This document shows, in pieces, positions 1 to 9,016 of a stretch of DNA of 64,000 nucleotides; position 1 is the stretch's first letter, and each line of letters starts with the position of its first letter. The notes under the pieces were generated by a model. It had not been told where the DNA came from, did no database searches, and saw nothing but the letters and a program-made list of their open reading frames with translations. A program made the translations under genes and the position numbers. Source of the DNA: Actinoplanes sp. TFC3 (GTDB lineage Bacteria > Actinomycetota > Actinomycetes > Mycobacteriales > Micromonosporaceae); the NCBI RefSeq assembly GCF_001553785.1, contig NZ_LOJP01000001.1:2624443-2688442 (forward strand). The letters are read 5' to 3'.

Positions 1-66
1 GGTCTGCGGATACAGCTGCGCCCGCCCCCGGCCCCCGGACGGCGGGCGCAGCTGTATCCGCAGACC
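1..66. terminator. Perfect 26-bp inverted repeat (probable terminator)
   Basis: Positions 1-26 and 41-66 are exact reverse complements, separated by a 14-nt G+C-rich loop. No T tract follows, which is common for actinobacterial terminators. It would close a gene lying to the left of the window, or act as a bidirectional insulator before the first gene. A dyad operator is possible but the arms are long for that. Nothing else recognisable lies between 67 and the first start codon except that gene's ribosome binding site. Confidence 0.5.
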
Positions 67-142
67 GGTCCGCGACGCGCTCACCCGTCGCGCGATGACG
101 GCTGCCCGCGTTCTGCCCCTCGTACCCGAAGGAGTCTTTTCC

Positions 143-844
143 ATGGCTGTGCAAGCCGGGCCCGTCGTGGCCCCCCGGGCTGTGCCACCGCGCGACCGCC
201 GCCGCCGGCTCGCCGCGGTCCTGCCAATGGCGCTGGACATGGCCGCGCCGATGGTCAGCTTCATCGTGCTGTACCTGATCTTCGGGGTGCCGCCGGTGAT
301 CGCCCTGTCCGCCGGTGCCCTCGCGGCCGGGCTGCGGGTGCTCTACCTGGCCGTGCGCGAGCGCCGGATCAGCGCGTTCTCCGTGCTCATGCTCATCGTC
401 ATGGCCGCCACCATCGCGCTGGTGTTCATCACCGGCGACCCGCGGCTGATCCTGGCCAAGTCGGCGCTGATCCCGGCGCTGGGCGGCACGTACGGCATCA
501 TCACCACCTTCGCCGGCCGCCCGCTGGTATTCGACGTGGCCGGGCCGTTCATCACCCGCGGCGACCCGGAACTCGCGGCGGCGTGGCGCAGCGCGTGGGA
601 GCACGAGCCGGTGTTCGTGGCGCGGCTCAAGCTGCTCAACCTGATCTGGGGCATCGGCTTTCTGATCAGCGCGGTGCTGCGGGTGGTGATCGTGTACCAC
701 GTCCCGCTGACCCTCGGCGTGTTCGCCGGCCAGGTGCCCACGCTGCTCGGGCTGGGGGTGCTGATCCTGCTCACCCGCCGCCTCGGCCGGCCGATGATGG
801 ATGCGCTGCGCCGGCGGGCCGCGATCGCCGGGAGCCAGCGGTGA
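143..844 (+). CDS. VC0807-like integral membrane protein
   Basis: A 233-residue, very hydrophobic protein with about six likely membrane segments, including runs around VLPMALDMAAPMVSFIVLY, VLMLIVMAATIALVFITG and LGVLILLTRRL. It resembles the VC0807 family of small membrane proteins, whose function is not established. I chose ATG 143 because a GAAGGAG ribosome site lies 9-15 nt upstream; the reading frame is open further up (to 95) but without such a site. The stop overlaps the start of the ABC exporter (GTGA), so the two are probably co-translated and this protein may serve export or self-protection. That role is inferred only from position. Confidence 0.75.
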   Translation: MAVQAGPVVAPRAVPPRDRRRRLAAVLPMALDMAAPMVSFIVLYLIFGVPPVIALSAGALAAGLRVLYLAVRERRISAFSVLMLIVMAATIALVFITGDPRLILAKSALIPALGGTYGIITTFAGRPLVFDVAGPFITRGDPELAAAWRSAWEHEPVFVARLKLLNLIWGIGFLISAVLRVVIVYHVPLTLGVFAGQVPTLLGLGVLILLTRRLGRPMMDALRRRAAIAGSQR

Positions 845-3800
845 GGTGGCCGCGACACGATCCCGGGCGCCCGGACGGGCGGTACAAGGCGGCCGTACGG
901 CGCAATCTGCACCTGGTCGGCGGGCAGATCGGCGGCCTGCTCGTGGCCACCGGCTTCATCGCGCTGGGCGCGTTGTTCTCCGCCGCCACACCGCTGGCCC
1001 AGCAATGGGTCGTCGACCACGCCATCCTCGCGCACACCGCGCCGATCTGGCCCGGACTGGTGGTCTACCTGCTGCTGGGCATCGGGGTGTTCGCCACCAA
1101 GCGGATCTGCCTGTACCGGCAGGCCCGTGCCGTCGCCGAGCTGCAGTACGAGGTCCGCAACCAGGTGCACACCCGGCTGCAGCACCTCGATGAGACGGCC
1201 CGCGACGGGCTGCCCACCGGGCAACTGGTGTCGCGGGTCAACTCCGATGCCGGGGTCCTGGTGCGGGTGCTGGCCAACGTGCCGCAGGTGCTCGGCGCGC
1301 TGATCTTCACGCTCGTCGCGCTGATCGCCATGCTGGCCCTGTCGCCGCTGCTGGCCACGGTCACCCTGGTGATGGTGCCCGTGCTGACGTACGTGGCCGC
1401 CCGGATGCGCGCGGTCGTCCAGCCGGCCTCGTGGGACGTTCAGCAGCGCGAGGGTGAGCTGGCCCAGACCGTTGACGAGACCGTCGGCGGCATCCGCGTC
1501 GTCAAGGCGTTCGGGCAGCAGGAGCGTGAGCAGGACACGATGGTGCAGCGCTCGCGGGAGCTGTACGGCGCCCGGATGCGCCTGACCCGCCTGAGCGCCA
1601 AGTACGAGTCGCTGTTCGGCTCGATCCCCCGCTTCGGTCAGGTGGCCGTGCTGGCGCTGGGCGGCTGGCTGGCCCTGGAGCACCGCATCTCGGTCGGTAC
1701 GTTTCTCGCCTTCGCCAGCTACCTGATGATGCTGGTGGCCCCGGCGCGCATCGTGGCCGGGCTGATCGGCTCGGCGCAACGGGCCGGCGCCGCTGCCACG
1801 CGCATCTTCGAGGTGCTCGACTCGGTGCCGTTGATCGCCGACGCCCCGGATGCCCGCGAGTTGCGGGTCGGCAACGGCGAGGTGGTCTTCGACGCGGTGC
1901 AGGCCGGCTACCCGCACGCCGAGCCGGTGCTGGACGGCTTCAGCCTGCGCCTGGCTCCCGGGGAAACGGTGGCGCTGGTTGGCGCTTCCGGCTCCGGCAA
2001 GTCCACCGCCGCGCTGCTGCTACCCCGGTTGCGGGAGGCGCAGAGCGGGTCGGTGCGCATCGACGGCCAGGACGTCCGCGAGGTCACTTTGAACTCGCTG
2101 CGCCGCCAGGTGGCCATCGTGTTCGAGGAGTCGTTCCTGTTCGCCGGGTCGGTGCGCGAGAACATCGCGTACGGGCGCCCGGATGCGCCCTTCGACGAGA
2201 TCGTGGCAGCCGCGCGGACCGCCGGGGTGCACGAGCTGATCGCGGCGCTACCGGATGGCTACGACTCCGAGACCGGGGAGCGGGGTTCGCGGTTCTCCGG
2301 CGGTCAGCGCCAGCGGATCGCGATCGCGCGGGCGTTGGTGACCGGGGCTCCGGTGCTGGTGCTCGATGACGTGACCAGCGCGGTGGACGCCCAGGTGGAG
2401 GCCGAGATCGTGGCGGGGCTGCGGGCGGCCACGCGTGGCCGTACCACTTTGGTGATCTCGCATCGGCGCGCGACTCTCGCCTTGGCCGACCGGATCGCCG
2501 TGCTCGACGGCGGCCGGGTCATCGACCACGGCACCCACGACGAGCTGATGGCGCGCTGCCCCCGCTATGGCGAACTGCTGGCGGAGGCCGCGAAGGAGGC
2601 GGAAACCGTTGCCGGAGCGTGGGGTACGCCGCAACCCAAGCCGGTGAGCCCGGCCGCTGCGGAGATGATGGCCAAGCTGGCGACGCTGCCTGCGGCCGAG
2701 GAGGACCCGCGGATCAACACCGCTGCCGCCGACGACGAATCCCGCTTCACGCTGGGCCGGTTCCTGGCGCCGTACCGCCGGACGCTGGGCTTGAGCGTCC
2801 CGTTGTTTGTGCTGGGCGCGGCAACCACCGTGGCCGGGCCGTATCTCTATGAGCACGGCATCGACGGCGGCGTGCGCAGCGGATCGCAGCGGGTGCTGCT
2901 GATCGTTGTGGCGGCGATGGCCGTGGTCACGGTGGCCGATCTGCTCGCGGTGCGGGCGATGACGCTGGTGTCGGGGCGGCTCGGGCAGCGCATCGTGGTG
3001 GCGTTGCGGCTGCGGGTGTGGGCGCATCTCAAGCGGTTGTCGCTGGATTTCTATGAGCGGCACCGCGGCGGCAGCATCATGACCCGGGTCATCACCGATG
3101 TGGAATCGCTGACGGGGGTGTTCTCCTCGGGGCTGGCGCAGGCGGTGGTGGCGGTGTTCACCTTCGCCGGGGTGCTGGCCGCGATGCTGTGGATGAGCCC
3201 GGCGCTGACCTTGCTGACCTCGGTCGTGCTGGTGCCGTTCGTGCTGGTGACGGTGGTGTTCCAGCGGTTGAGCAGCAAGCCCTACGCGGACGCGCGCGAA
3301 CAGGTGGCACAGATGAACGCGGACCTGCGCGAGAGCCTGGCCGGGGTGCGCGAGACGCAGGTGTTCGGCCAGCAGGACCGCCGCCGGGGCCGGTTCGCCG
3401 AGACGACCCGGGCGTATGTGGACGCGCGGATGGCCGCGCAGCGCCTGGCGTCGCTGTATTTTCCGTTCGTGGAGCTGCTGGCGGACGTGGCGGCGGTGTT
3501 CGTGCTGGCGGCCGGGGCCTGGCTGATCGGGCGCGGGCATCTGCAGGTGGGTGCGCTGGTCGCGTTCATGCTCTACATCAACCTGTTCTTCACCCCGGTG
3601 CAGCAGATGTCGACGCTGTTCGACTCGTGGCAGCAGGCGCGGGTGTCGATGCGCCGGGTTCAGGAGCTGATGGACGAGCAGGCGAGCGTGCGTCCCGCGA
3701 TTGATCCGGTACGCCCACAAGTGCTCCGCGGCGCCATCGACTTCACCGGCGTGGGTTTCACCTACCCCGACGGTCGCGTGGCGTTGCAGGACATCGAGTT

Positions 3801-4458
3801 GCACGTGGCCCCCGGCGAAACCCTGGCGGTGGTGGGCGAATCCGGGTCGGGCAAGTCGACGCTGGCCAAGCTGATCGTCCGCTTCTACGACCCGGCGGCC
3901 GGGTCGGTGTGCGTGGACGGGGTGGACCTGCGCGACATCGACGAGCAGGTGTACCGCTCGCGGCTGGGCTATGTGCCGCAGGAGCCCTACCTGTTCTCCG
4001 GGGCGGTGCGGGACAACATCGCGTACGGCCGGCCCGGCGCCGGCGATGCCGAGGTGGAGCAGGCTGCCCGCCGGGTCGGGGCGCACGAGATGATCGCCGG
4101 GCTGGACGGCGGTTACCGCCATGTGCTTGACGAGCGCGGTGCCTCGCTGTCGGCCGGGCAACGGCAACTGCTGTGCCTGGCCCGCGCCGAGCTGGTCGAC
4201 CCGGTGGTGCTGCTGCTCGACGAGGCGACGTCCAACTTGGACGCTTCAGCCGAGGCGGTGGTGCACGACGCGATGCGGCGGATGTCCGGGAGGCGCACCA
4301 CGGTGGTGATCGCGCATCGGCTGGCGGTCGCGGAGGACGCCGACCGGGTGGCGGTGCTCAGCGCGGGCCGCCTGGTGGAGCTCGGCCCGCCGGCCGAGCT
4401 GCGCACCGCGGGCGGTCCCTACAGCCGGCTGGTCGCCGCGGCGGCCGTGGCCGCCTGA
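841..4458 (+). CDS. Full-length ABC exporter (TMD-NBD-TMD-NBD)
   Basis: A 1205-residue fusion of two exporter half-transporters of the multidrug or lipid type, presumably pumping the cluster product out of the cell. The first NBD has Walker A GASGSGKST (genomic about 1980), signature FSGGQRQR and Walker B VLVLDDVTS. The second has GESGSGKST (about 3838), signature LSAGQRQ and Walker B VLLLDEATS. H-loop histidines are present in both (ISHRR, IAHRL). The first Walker B is followed by Asp where the second has the catalytic Glu, so one ATP site is probably degenerate, as in many heterodimeric exporters. The start is GTG 841, overlapping the previous stop; the frame is open back to 583 but inside the neighbouring gene. 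Its 3' end overlaps the convergent epimerase gene by 40 nt. Confidence 0.93.
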   Translation: MRWPRHDPGRPDGRYKAAVRRNLHLVGGQIGGLLVATGFIALGALFSAATPLAQQWVVDHAILAHTAPIWPGLVVYLLLGIGVFATKRICLYRQARAVAELQYEVRNQVHTRLQHLDETARDGLPTGQLVSRVNSDAGVLVRVLANVPQVLGALIFTLVALIAMLALSPLLATVTLVMVPVLTYVAARMRAVVQPASWDVQQREGELAQTVDETVGGIRVVKAFGQQEREQDTMVQRSRELYGARMRLTRLSAKYESLFGSIPRFGQVAVLALGGWLALEHRISVGTFLAFASYLMMLVAPARIVAGLIGSAQRAGAAATRIFEVLDSVPLIADAPDARELRVGNGEVVFDAVQAGYPHAEPVLDGFSLRLAPGETVALVGASGSGKSTAALLLPRLREAQSGSVRIDGQDVREVTLNSLRRQVAIVFEESFLFAGSVRENIAYGRPDAPFDEIVAAARTAGVHELIAALPDGYDSETGERGSRFSGGQRQRIAIARALVTGAPVLVLDDVTSAVDAQVEAEIVAGLRAATRGRTTLVISHRRATLALADRIAVLDGGRVIDHGTHDELMARCPRYGELLAEAAKEAETVAGAWGTPQPKPVSPAAAEMMAKLATLPAAEEDPRINTAAADDESRFTLGRFLAPYRRTLGLSVPLFVLGAATTVAGPYLYEHGIDGGVRSGSQRVLLIVVAAMAVVTVADLLAVRAMTLVSGRLGQRIVVALRLRVWAHLKRLSLDFYERHRGGSIMTRVITDVESLTGVFSSGLAQAVVAVFTFAGVLAAMLWMSPALTLLTSVVLVPFVLVTVVFQRLSSKPYADAREQVAQMNADLRESLAGVRETQVFGQQDRRRGRFAETTRAYVDARMAAQRLASLYFPFVELLADVAAVFVLAAGAWLIGRGHLQVGALVAFMLYINLFFTPVQQMSTLFDSWQQARVSMRRVQELMDEQASVRPAIDPVRPQVLRGAIDFTGVGFTYPDGRVALQDIELHVAPGETLAVVGESGSGKSTLAKLIVRFYDPAAGSVCVDGVDLRDIDEQVYRSRLGYVPQEPYLFSGAVRDNIAYGRPGAGDAEVEQAARRVGAHEMIAGLDGGYRHVLDERGASLSAGQRQLLCLARAELVDPVVLLLDEATSNLDASAEAVVHDAMRRMSGRRTTVVIAHRLAVAEDADRVAVLSAGRLVELGPPAELRTAGGPYSRLVAAAAVAA

Positions 4459-5072
4459 GGGGTCAGGGCCTGGCAGTCGGCGTACGACGGCAGCAATCCC
4501 CGCCGGACGGACTCGATCAGCGACGGCGCTTCGGCGTCGACCCGCGACAGGATCAGGTCCGTCCGGCCGGCGAACGGCAACGCCAGGTCGGGATCGAGCG
4601 GGTCGACCGCGATCACGTCGCTGGGCACGTATCCGGTCGAGCACTGGTACTGCACCAGCGTGTCGTCGCGCACGGCGAGGAACGCATGCCCGATGCCCTC
4701 ACCCAGCAGCACCGCCTGGGGGTCGCCGGCGCGCAACCGCACGGCCAGGTGCCGGCCGAAGGTGGGTGAGCCCACGCGCAGGTCCACCGAGATGTCGAGG
4801 ATCTCGCCGCGCAGGCAGCTGACGATTTTCGCCTGGCCGGGCGGGACCCGGGCGCTGTGCACGCCGCGGACCACGTCGGCGTGCGACACAGAGTGGTTGG
4901 TTTGCGCGATGCGGAACGGGCGGCCGAGGACCTCGCTGAGCGCGTCCTCGCGGTAGGACTCGACGAACTGCCCGCGCTCGTCGGCGAAGACGTGCGAGGT
5001 CAGCACGAACACGTCGGGGATCTCAAGCTCGTGGATGTCCAGGCTACGGCTGGTGTACATGCGGTCTGCCAT
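4419..5072 (-). CDS. dTDP-4-keto-6-deoxyhexose 3,5-epimerase (RmlC-like)
   Basis: A 217-residue cupin-fold sugar epimerase acting on the dTDP-4-keto-6-deoxyhexose intermediate. The family blocks are visible: QTNHSVS, then VVRGVHSARVPPGQAK with the catalytic His of the RG(L/V)H motif, then VSCLRGEILDISVDLRVGSP and the C-terminal YVPSDVIAVDPLDPDLALPF. Only 5-epimerisation may matter in a deoxysugar pathway, giving the L series. The start is set at 5072 (MADRMYTS); a second ATG at 5060 is possible. It is transcribed divergently from the 2,3-dehydratase and ends inside the 3' end of the ABC exporter. In landomycin-type clusters the equivalent enzyme switches the pathway toward L-rhodinose. Confidence 0.88.
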   Translation of the reverse strand: MADRMYTSRSLDIHELEIPDVFVLTSHVFADERGQFVESYREDALSEVLGRPFRIAQTNHSVSHADVVRGVHSARVPPGQAKIVSCLRGEILDISVDLRVGSPTFGRHLAVRLRAGDPQAVLLGEGIGHAFLAVRDDTLVQYQCSTGYVPSDVIAVDPLDPDLALPFAGRTDLILSRVDAEAPSLIESVRRGLLPSYADCQALTPQAATAAAATSRL

Positions 5073-5128
5073 GCCGCGCGACGGTAGGTGCGGTGGTTGG
5101 AGAGCCGGTCGAACCCCGCGCTCCACCA

Positions 5129-5153
5129 GGCTTCGACGGCGACCCCCGACTCT
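5129..5153 (+). promoter_or_regulatory. Shared promoter-like motif, copy 1
   Basis: The sequence reads GGCT-TCGACGG-N8-GACTCT. The same layout, G(G/T)CT-TCGANNN-N8-GANNCT, occurs upstream of two other plus-strand transcription starts (13387-13411 and 27797-27821). A heptamer placed 8 bp upstream of a -10-like hexamer matches the published geometry of SARP activator sites. The box ends 36 nt before the 2,3-dehydratase start. The assignment is inferred from repetition within this window. Confidence 0.45.
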
Positions 5154-5189
5154 GGTGCGGCGACCCGCGCCGAGCCGGAGGAGGCTTTC

Positions 5190-6545
5190 ATGGCACGACC
5201 GACGGTGCTCACCCGTCCCGCTCTCGCCGACCGGTTCGCCGCGTCGGCGCGCTCGCCCGGTGCGGTGCTGAGCGACGAGCAGTTCGGCGAGTGGTTCACC
5301 TGGCGGCGCCGAGCGTCCCGCTTCGGTGTCGAGCGGATCCCGCTGGGCGCTCTGCGCGGCTGGTGCGAGGATCCGGCCACCGGCAACCTGGTGCACGAGA
5401 CCGGCCGGTTCTTCACCGTCGAGGGTTTGAGCGTGCGCAGCGGCGCGCCGCACAGCTGGATGCAGCCGATCATCCAGCAGCACGAGATCGGCATCCTCGG
5501 GCTGGCCGTCAAGGAGTTCGACGGGGTGCTGCACCTGCTGATGCAGGCCAAGATGGAGCCGGGCAACGTGGGTCTGGTCCAGTTGTCGCCCACCGTGCAG
5601 GCCACCCGCAGCAACTATGTGGGCGTGCACCGGGGCCGCCCGATCACCCACCTCGACTACTTCACCCAGCCGGGCCGGGCGCGCGTCCTCGTTGACGTGC
5701 TGCAATCCGAGCAGGGTTCGTGGTTCCTGCACAAACGCAACCGCAACATGATCGTGGAAGTCACCGAGGACGTCCCGGAGCATCCCGACTTCTGCTGGCT
5801 GACCCTTGCCCAGGTACGAACCCTGCTGCGAACCGACAACGTGGTGAACATGGACGCCCGCTCGGTGCTGTCCTGCATACCGGAACCCGACGGTGACCAG
5901 GGCCCGGCGCTGCACTCCACGGGGGCGTTGCTGCGCTGGCTCACCGACGTCAAGGCCCGCGCCGAGCTGCACCAGCAACTCGTTGCGCTGCGCGACATCG
6001 CCGGCTGGCACCGCACCGCCGAGGCCATCCGGCACGACGACGGCCGGTTCTTCGAGGTCATCGCGGTGGAGGCGGCGGCCGGCAACCGGGAGGTGGGCCG
6101 CTGGACGCAGCCGCTGATCGCGCCGGTCGGGCCGGGCATCGCGGCGTTCCTGACCCGGGTCATCGACGGGGTGCCGCACCTGCTCGTGCAGGCCAAGGTC
6201 GAGGCCGGGGTACGCGACGTGGCCGAGCTGGCACCGACGTTCCAGGCTCTGCCGGGCAACTTCGCCGGGCAGCCGGCGCATCTGCGGCCCCGCTTTCTTG
6301 ACGAGGTGCTGGGCGCGCCCGCTGCGGCGCTGCGCTACGACAGCGTGCAGTCCGAGGAGGGCGGCCGGTTCCACCACGCCACCAACCGCTACCAGGTGAT
6401 CGAGGTGGGCAGCGGGTTCCCGCTGGACGAGCCACCAGGCTTCCGCTGGGTAACCCCGGGGCAGCTGCGCGCCTTGCTGCTGCACCCGTACTACGTCAAC
6501 GTGCAGGCGCGCAGCCTGCTGGCCGGGCTGGGTGCGGCGTGCTGA
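5190..6545 (+). CDS. NDP-hexose 2,3-dehydratase
   Basis: A 451-residue enzyme of the TylX3/SpnO/UrdS family that removes the C2 hydroxyl of dTDP-4-keto-6-deoxyglucose, the committed step to 2-deoxysugars. Two homologous halves are visible, as usual for the family. Each contains GRFF, a W-QP-I block (SWMQPIIQQHEIGI; RWTQPLIAPVGPGI), a LLxQAKxE block (LLMQAKMEPGNVGL; LLVQAKVEAGVRDV) and a late QSEEGGRF/QSEQGSWF stretch. ATG 5190 is preceded by a strong GGAGGAGG. The gene heads a tight plus-strand operon with the 3-ketoreductase and 4-ketoreductase, with overlaps of 7 and 4 nt. It is driven by the divergent spacer that contains the shared motif. Confidence 0.93.
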   Translation: MARPTVLTRPALADRFAASARSPGAVLSDEQFGEWFTWRRRASRFGVERIPLGALRGWCEDPATGNLVHETGRFFTVEGLSVRSGAPHSWMQPIIQQHEIGILGLAVKEFDGVLHLLMQAKMEPGNVGLVQLSPTVQATRSNYVGVHRGRPITHLDYFTQPGRARVLVDVLQSEQGSWFLHKRNRNMIVEVTEDVPEHPDFCWLTLAQVRTLLRTDNVVNMDARSVLSCIPEPDGDQGPALHSTGALLRWLTDVKARAELHQQLVALRDIAGWHRTAEAIRHDDGRFFEVIAVEAAAGNREVGRWTQPLIAPVGPGIAAFLTRVIDGVPHLLVQAKVEAGVRDVAELAPTFQALPGNFAGQPAHLRPRFLDEVLGAPAAALRYDSVQSEEGGRFHHATNRYQVIEVGSGFPLDEPPGFRWVTPGQLRALLLHPYYVNVQARSLLAGLGAAC

Positions 6546-7525
6546 GCCCGCTGCGCTTCGGGGTGCTCGGCGTGGCCGACATCGCGGTGCGCCGCACGTT
6601 GCCGGCGCTGGCCACGATCCCCGGCGAGGCCGCGCTGGTCGCGGTGGCCAGCCGGGTGCTCCCGCGGGCCGTGGAGCTGGCCGATGAACACGGGGTCCGG
6701 GCGTACGGCTCGTATGCCGCGCTGCTGGCCGACCCGGCGGTCGACGCGGTGTACCTGCCGTTGCCGGCCGGACTGCACGGGCCGTGGATCGAGCGGTGCC
6801 TGCTCGCCGGCAAGCACGTGCTGGCGGAAAAGCCGCTGGCCGTCGATCACGCGACCACCGTACGGCTGCTGCGCCTGGCCGCCGGGCGCTCGCTGGTGCT
6901 GGCCGAGAACATGACCTTTCCGTTCCACTCCCAGCACGCGGCGGTGTCCCGGCTGGTAGCGCAGGGCCGCATCGGTGAGCTGTGCAGCCTGCACGCCTCG
7001 TTCTGTGTTCCCCCGCGGCCCGATGGCGACATCCGCTATCAGGCCGCGCTGGGCGGTGGCTCGCTGCTGGATCAGGGGGTCTATCCGGTCCGGGCGGCGT
7101 TGCTGCACCTCGGGTCCGGGTTGCGGGTGGACTCCGCGGCGCTGCGCCACGACCCGGTCCGCGACGTCGATCTGGGCGGCACAGCCCGGTTGCGCGGACC
7201 GGGCGGCGTGGAGGCGCGGCTGGAGTTCGGCATGGACGGTGAGTACCGCTGTCATTACGAGCTGACCGGCACCCGCGGGTCGATCCGGGTGGAACGGGCG
7301 TTCACCACACCGCCCGAGATGACGCCGCAGGTGTGGTTGCAGAGCGGGTCCGGCGCTTCCCATGCCCTGGAGCTTGGGGCAGACGACCAGTTCGCCCGTT
7401 GCCTCAGCGCGTTCGTTGCCCAGGTCCGTACCGGGGTCGCGCCGGGCGGCGACTCCCGGCATCAGGCCGCCCTGGCCGATGACATCCGGTCCGCCTCGTA
7501 CCTCACCTCAGGGAGCTCGCTGTGA
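6539..7525 (+). CDS. NDP-hexose 3-ketoreductase (Gfo/Idh/MocA family)
   Basis: A 328-residue NAD(P)H-dependent reductase that reduces the unstable 3,4-diketo product of the 2,3-dehydratase (SpnN/UrdT/TylC1 role). The N-terminal Rossmann segment FGVLGVADIAVRRTLPAL is followed by YLPLPAGLHGPWIERCL and the catalytic EKPLA lysine block (HVLAEKPLAVD) typical of the Gfo/Idh/MocA family. The C-terminal half has the expected alpha/beta dimerisation domain, including GGGSLLDQGVYPVRAAL. It starts with GTG 6539, overlapping the dehydratase stop by 7 nt, and ends in a GTGA overlap with the next gene. Such overlap fits coupled synthesis of the two enzymes that act in sequence. Confidence 0.9.
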   Translation: MLSPLRFGVLGVADIAVRRTLPALATIPGEAALVAVASRVLPRAVELADEHGVRAYGSYAALLADPAVDAVYLPLPAGLHGPWIERCLLAGKHVLAEKPLAVDHATTVRLLRLAAGRSLVLAENMTFPFHSQHAAVSRLVAQGRIGELCSLHASFCVPPRPDGDIRYQAALGGGSLLDQGVYPVRAALLHLGSGLRVDSAALRHDPVRDVDLGGTARLRGPGGVEARLEFGMDGEYRCHYELTGTRGSIRVERAFTTPPEMTPQVWLQSGSGASHALELGADDQFARCLSAFVAQVRTGVAPGGDSRHQAALADDIRSASYLTSGSSL

Positions 7526-8520
7526 CATTTTCGCGCCATCGCCGGGTCACGGTCCTCGGCGGCACCGGCTTCGCCGGACGGCACATCGCCGGGGCTTTCG
7601 CTGCGGCCGGTTGGCAGGTCACGGTCGCGGCCCGGCGCCCACACCCCACAACCGTTTTCCCGTACGCCCCCATCACCCTCGACGCCGCCCCGGGCACCCT
7701 GGCCGCGGCCCTGCAACGCACCGAGCCGGACGTGGTGGTCAACGCCGCCGGCGCTTACTGGGGGCTGACCGGTGCGGCCCTGCACGACGCGCTGGCCGGC
7801 AGCACCGAGCGGCTGCTCGCGGCCTGGCCCCTGCTCGGCTCCCCCGCCCGGCTGATCCACCTCGGCAGCGTCATGGAGTACGCCGCGGTGTCCGGCCGGA
7901 CCCTGCTCGACGAAAGCTCGCCCGTGGACGCCGCAACCCCCTACGGTGCGGCCAAGCTGCACGCCACCCGGGCAGTCGAGCGGGCTGCCGGGGTGGATGC
8001 GGTGGTGCTGCGGGTGACCAACTCGGTGGGTCCGGGCGTGGATCCGGCGAGCCTGCTCGGCAAGGTGGCCCAGGCACTGGGCACGGCCCGGCGCGAGGGG
8101 TCCACGGCTCGCATCGTGCTGGCCCCGCTGCACGCCCGGCGCGACTACCTGGATGTCCGCGATCTCGGTGAGGCGGTGGTTGCCGCCGCGGTACACGGCC
8201 GGCCCGGGCAGCTGATCAACATCGGCAGCGGCACTGCCATCGGCGTCCGCGAGCTGGTCGACCGGCTGATCACGGCCAGCGGCATACCCGCGCAGGTGGA
8301 CGAGCGCAGCGATGCGCCCTCGTCGCCCGGGGCGGTCGCCGACTGGCTGGCGGTGAACCCGTGGACCGCGGCGCGGTTGCTGGGCTGGCGGGCGCGGCGC
8401 TCGATCGAGCGCGCGGTCGCCGACCTGTGGGATGCCGAGATCGAAGCCGATCATTCGATTGCCGATCGACTCCGCGTGGACGCCGGACGTGCACAGTCGG
8501 CCTTGACCCTGCGGAGGTGA
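7522..8520 (+). CDS. NDP-hexose 4-ketoreductase (NAD-dependent epimerase/dehydratase family), copy 1
   Basis: A 332-residue extended-SDR protein. The cofactor loop is VLGGTGFAGRHIAG, and the active-site region has Ser in IHLGSVMEY followed by the YGAAK motif (Y-x3-K). In this context it most likely reduces the 4-keto group of the deoxysugar in the last step before glycosyl transfer. A second enzyme of the same kind is encoded at 27828-28673. Two such reductases with different stereochemistry would be needed to make two different sugars, for example a D-olivose type and an L-rhodinose type, but the sequence alone does not say which does which. GTG 7522 overlaps the previous stop. Confidence 0.85.
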   Translation: MTFSRHRRVTVLGGTGFAGRHIAGAFAAAGWQVTVAARRPHPTTVFPYAPITLDAAPGTLAAALQRTEPDVVVNAAGAYWGLTGAALHDALAGSTERLLAAWPLLGSPARLIHLGSVMEYAAVSGRTLLDESSPVDAATPYGAAKLHATRAVERAAGVDAVVLRVTNSVGPGVDPASLLGKVAQALGTARREGSTARIVLAPLHARRDYLDVRDLGEAVVAAAVHGRPGQLINIGSGTAIGVRELVDRLITASGIPAQVDERSDAPSSPGAVADWLAVNPWTAARLLGWRARRSIERAVADLWDAEIEADHSIADRLRVDAGRAQSALTLRR

Positions 8521-8522
8521 GC

Positions 8523-8984
8523 ATGTCAGCAACCGTGGCCACCCTGCTGGCGGGCGCGTTGATCGGCTCGGGGCTGCTCGCCGGCACGCTGTTCGGCGTC
8601 GCGGTGGGCGTGGTCCCGGCCTTCGCGGCCGTCCCGGCCCCCGACTACGTGCGCATCCACCGGGTCGTCGGAGCCGGCTTCGACCGGGTCATGCCGTTCA
8701 TCGTCCTGCTCACCAGCACCGCCGACGTGGCGGCCGGGCTGGCGCTGGGCGGCCCGGCGCGGGTGTTGCTGCTGCTGGCCGCGCTGCTGCAGGCCGGCGT
8801 CGCGGTGACCTCCCAGCTGGGCAACGTACCCATCAATCGCCGGGTCCGGTCGTTGCCCGCCGGAACCCTGCCGCCGGGCTGGGCCGACCCCCGTCCGGCG
8901 TGGCGGCGCTGGCACCTGCTGCGCACCGCGCTGGCCTGCACCGCGCTGGTGGCGCACGCCCTCGCCGCCCTGTCCCTCAGCTGA
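8523..8984 (+). CDS. DUF1772 (anthrone oxygenase-like) membrane protein, copy 1
   Basis: A 153-residue protein with four hydrophobic segments and the DUF1772 block VTSQLGNVPINRRV, where an invariant Asn and Pro sit next to basic residues. Members of this family include cofactor-free anthrone oxygenases and unassigned proteins in aromatic polyketide clusters. ATG 8523 follows the 4-ketoreductase stop by 2 nt. Its nearest relative in the window is the protein at 23247-23714 inside the type II block, with NVPVNKFV at the same site. A role in oxidising the aromatic core is inferred from context. Confidence 0.7.
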   Translation: MSATVATLLAGALIGSGLLAGTLFGVAVGVVPAFAAVPAPDYVRIHRVVGAGFDRVMPFIVLLTSTADVAAGLALGGPARVLLLLAALLQAGVAVTSQLGNVPINRRVRSLPAGTLPPGWADPRPAWRRWHLLRTALACTALVAHALAALSLS

Positions 8985-9016
8985 TCTTGTCCCCGCGTTC
9001 GAAAAGGAAGCCTGTC

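Noticed and set aside
343..1917. Long minus-strand open frame opposite the membrane protein and ABC exporter
   Set aside because: Arg/Gly/Gln/His-rich translation without family motifs; it is the GC-rich shadow of well-supported plus-strand genes.
2248..4167. 639-codon antisense frame under the ABC exporter
   Set aside because: Low-complexity His/Gln/Arg/Gly composition and overlap with clear Walker motifs on the other strand.
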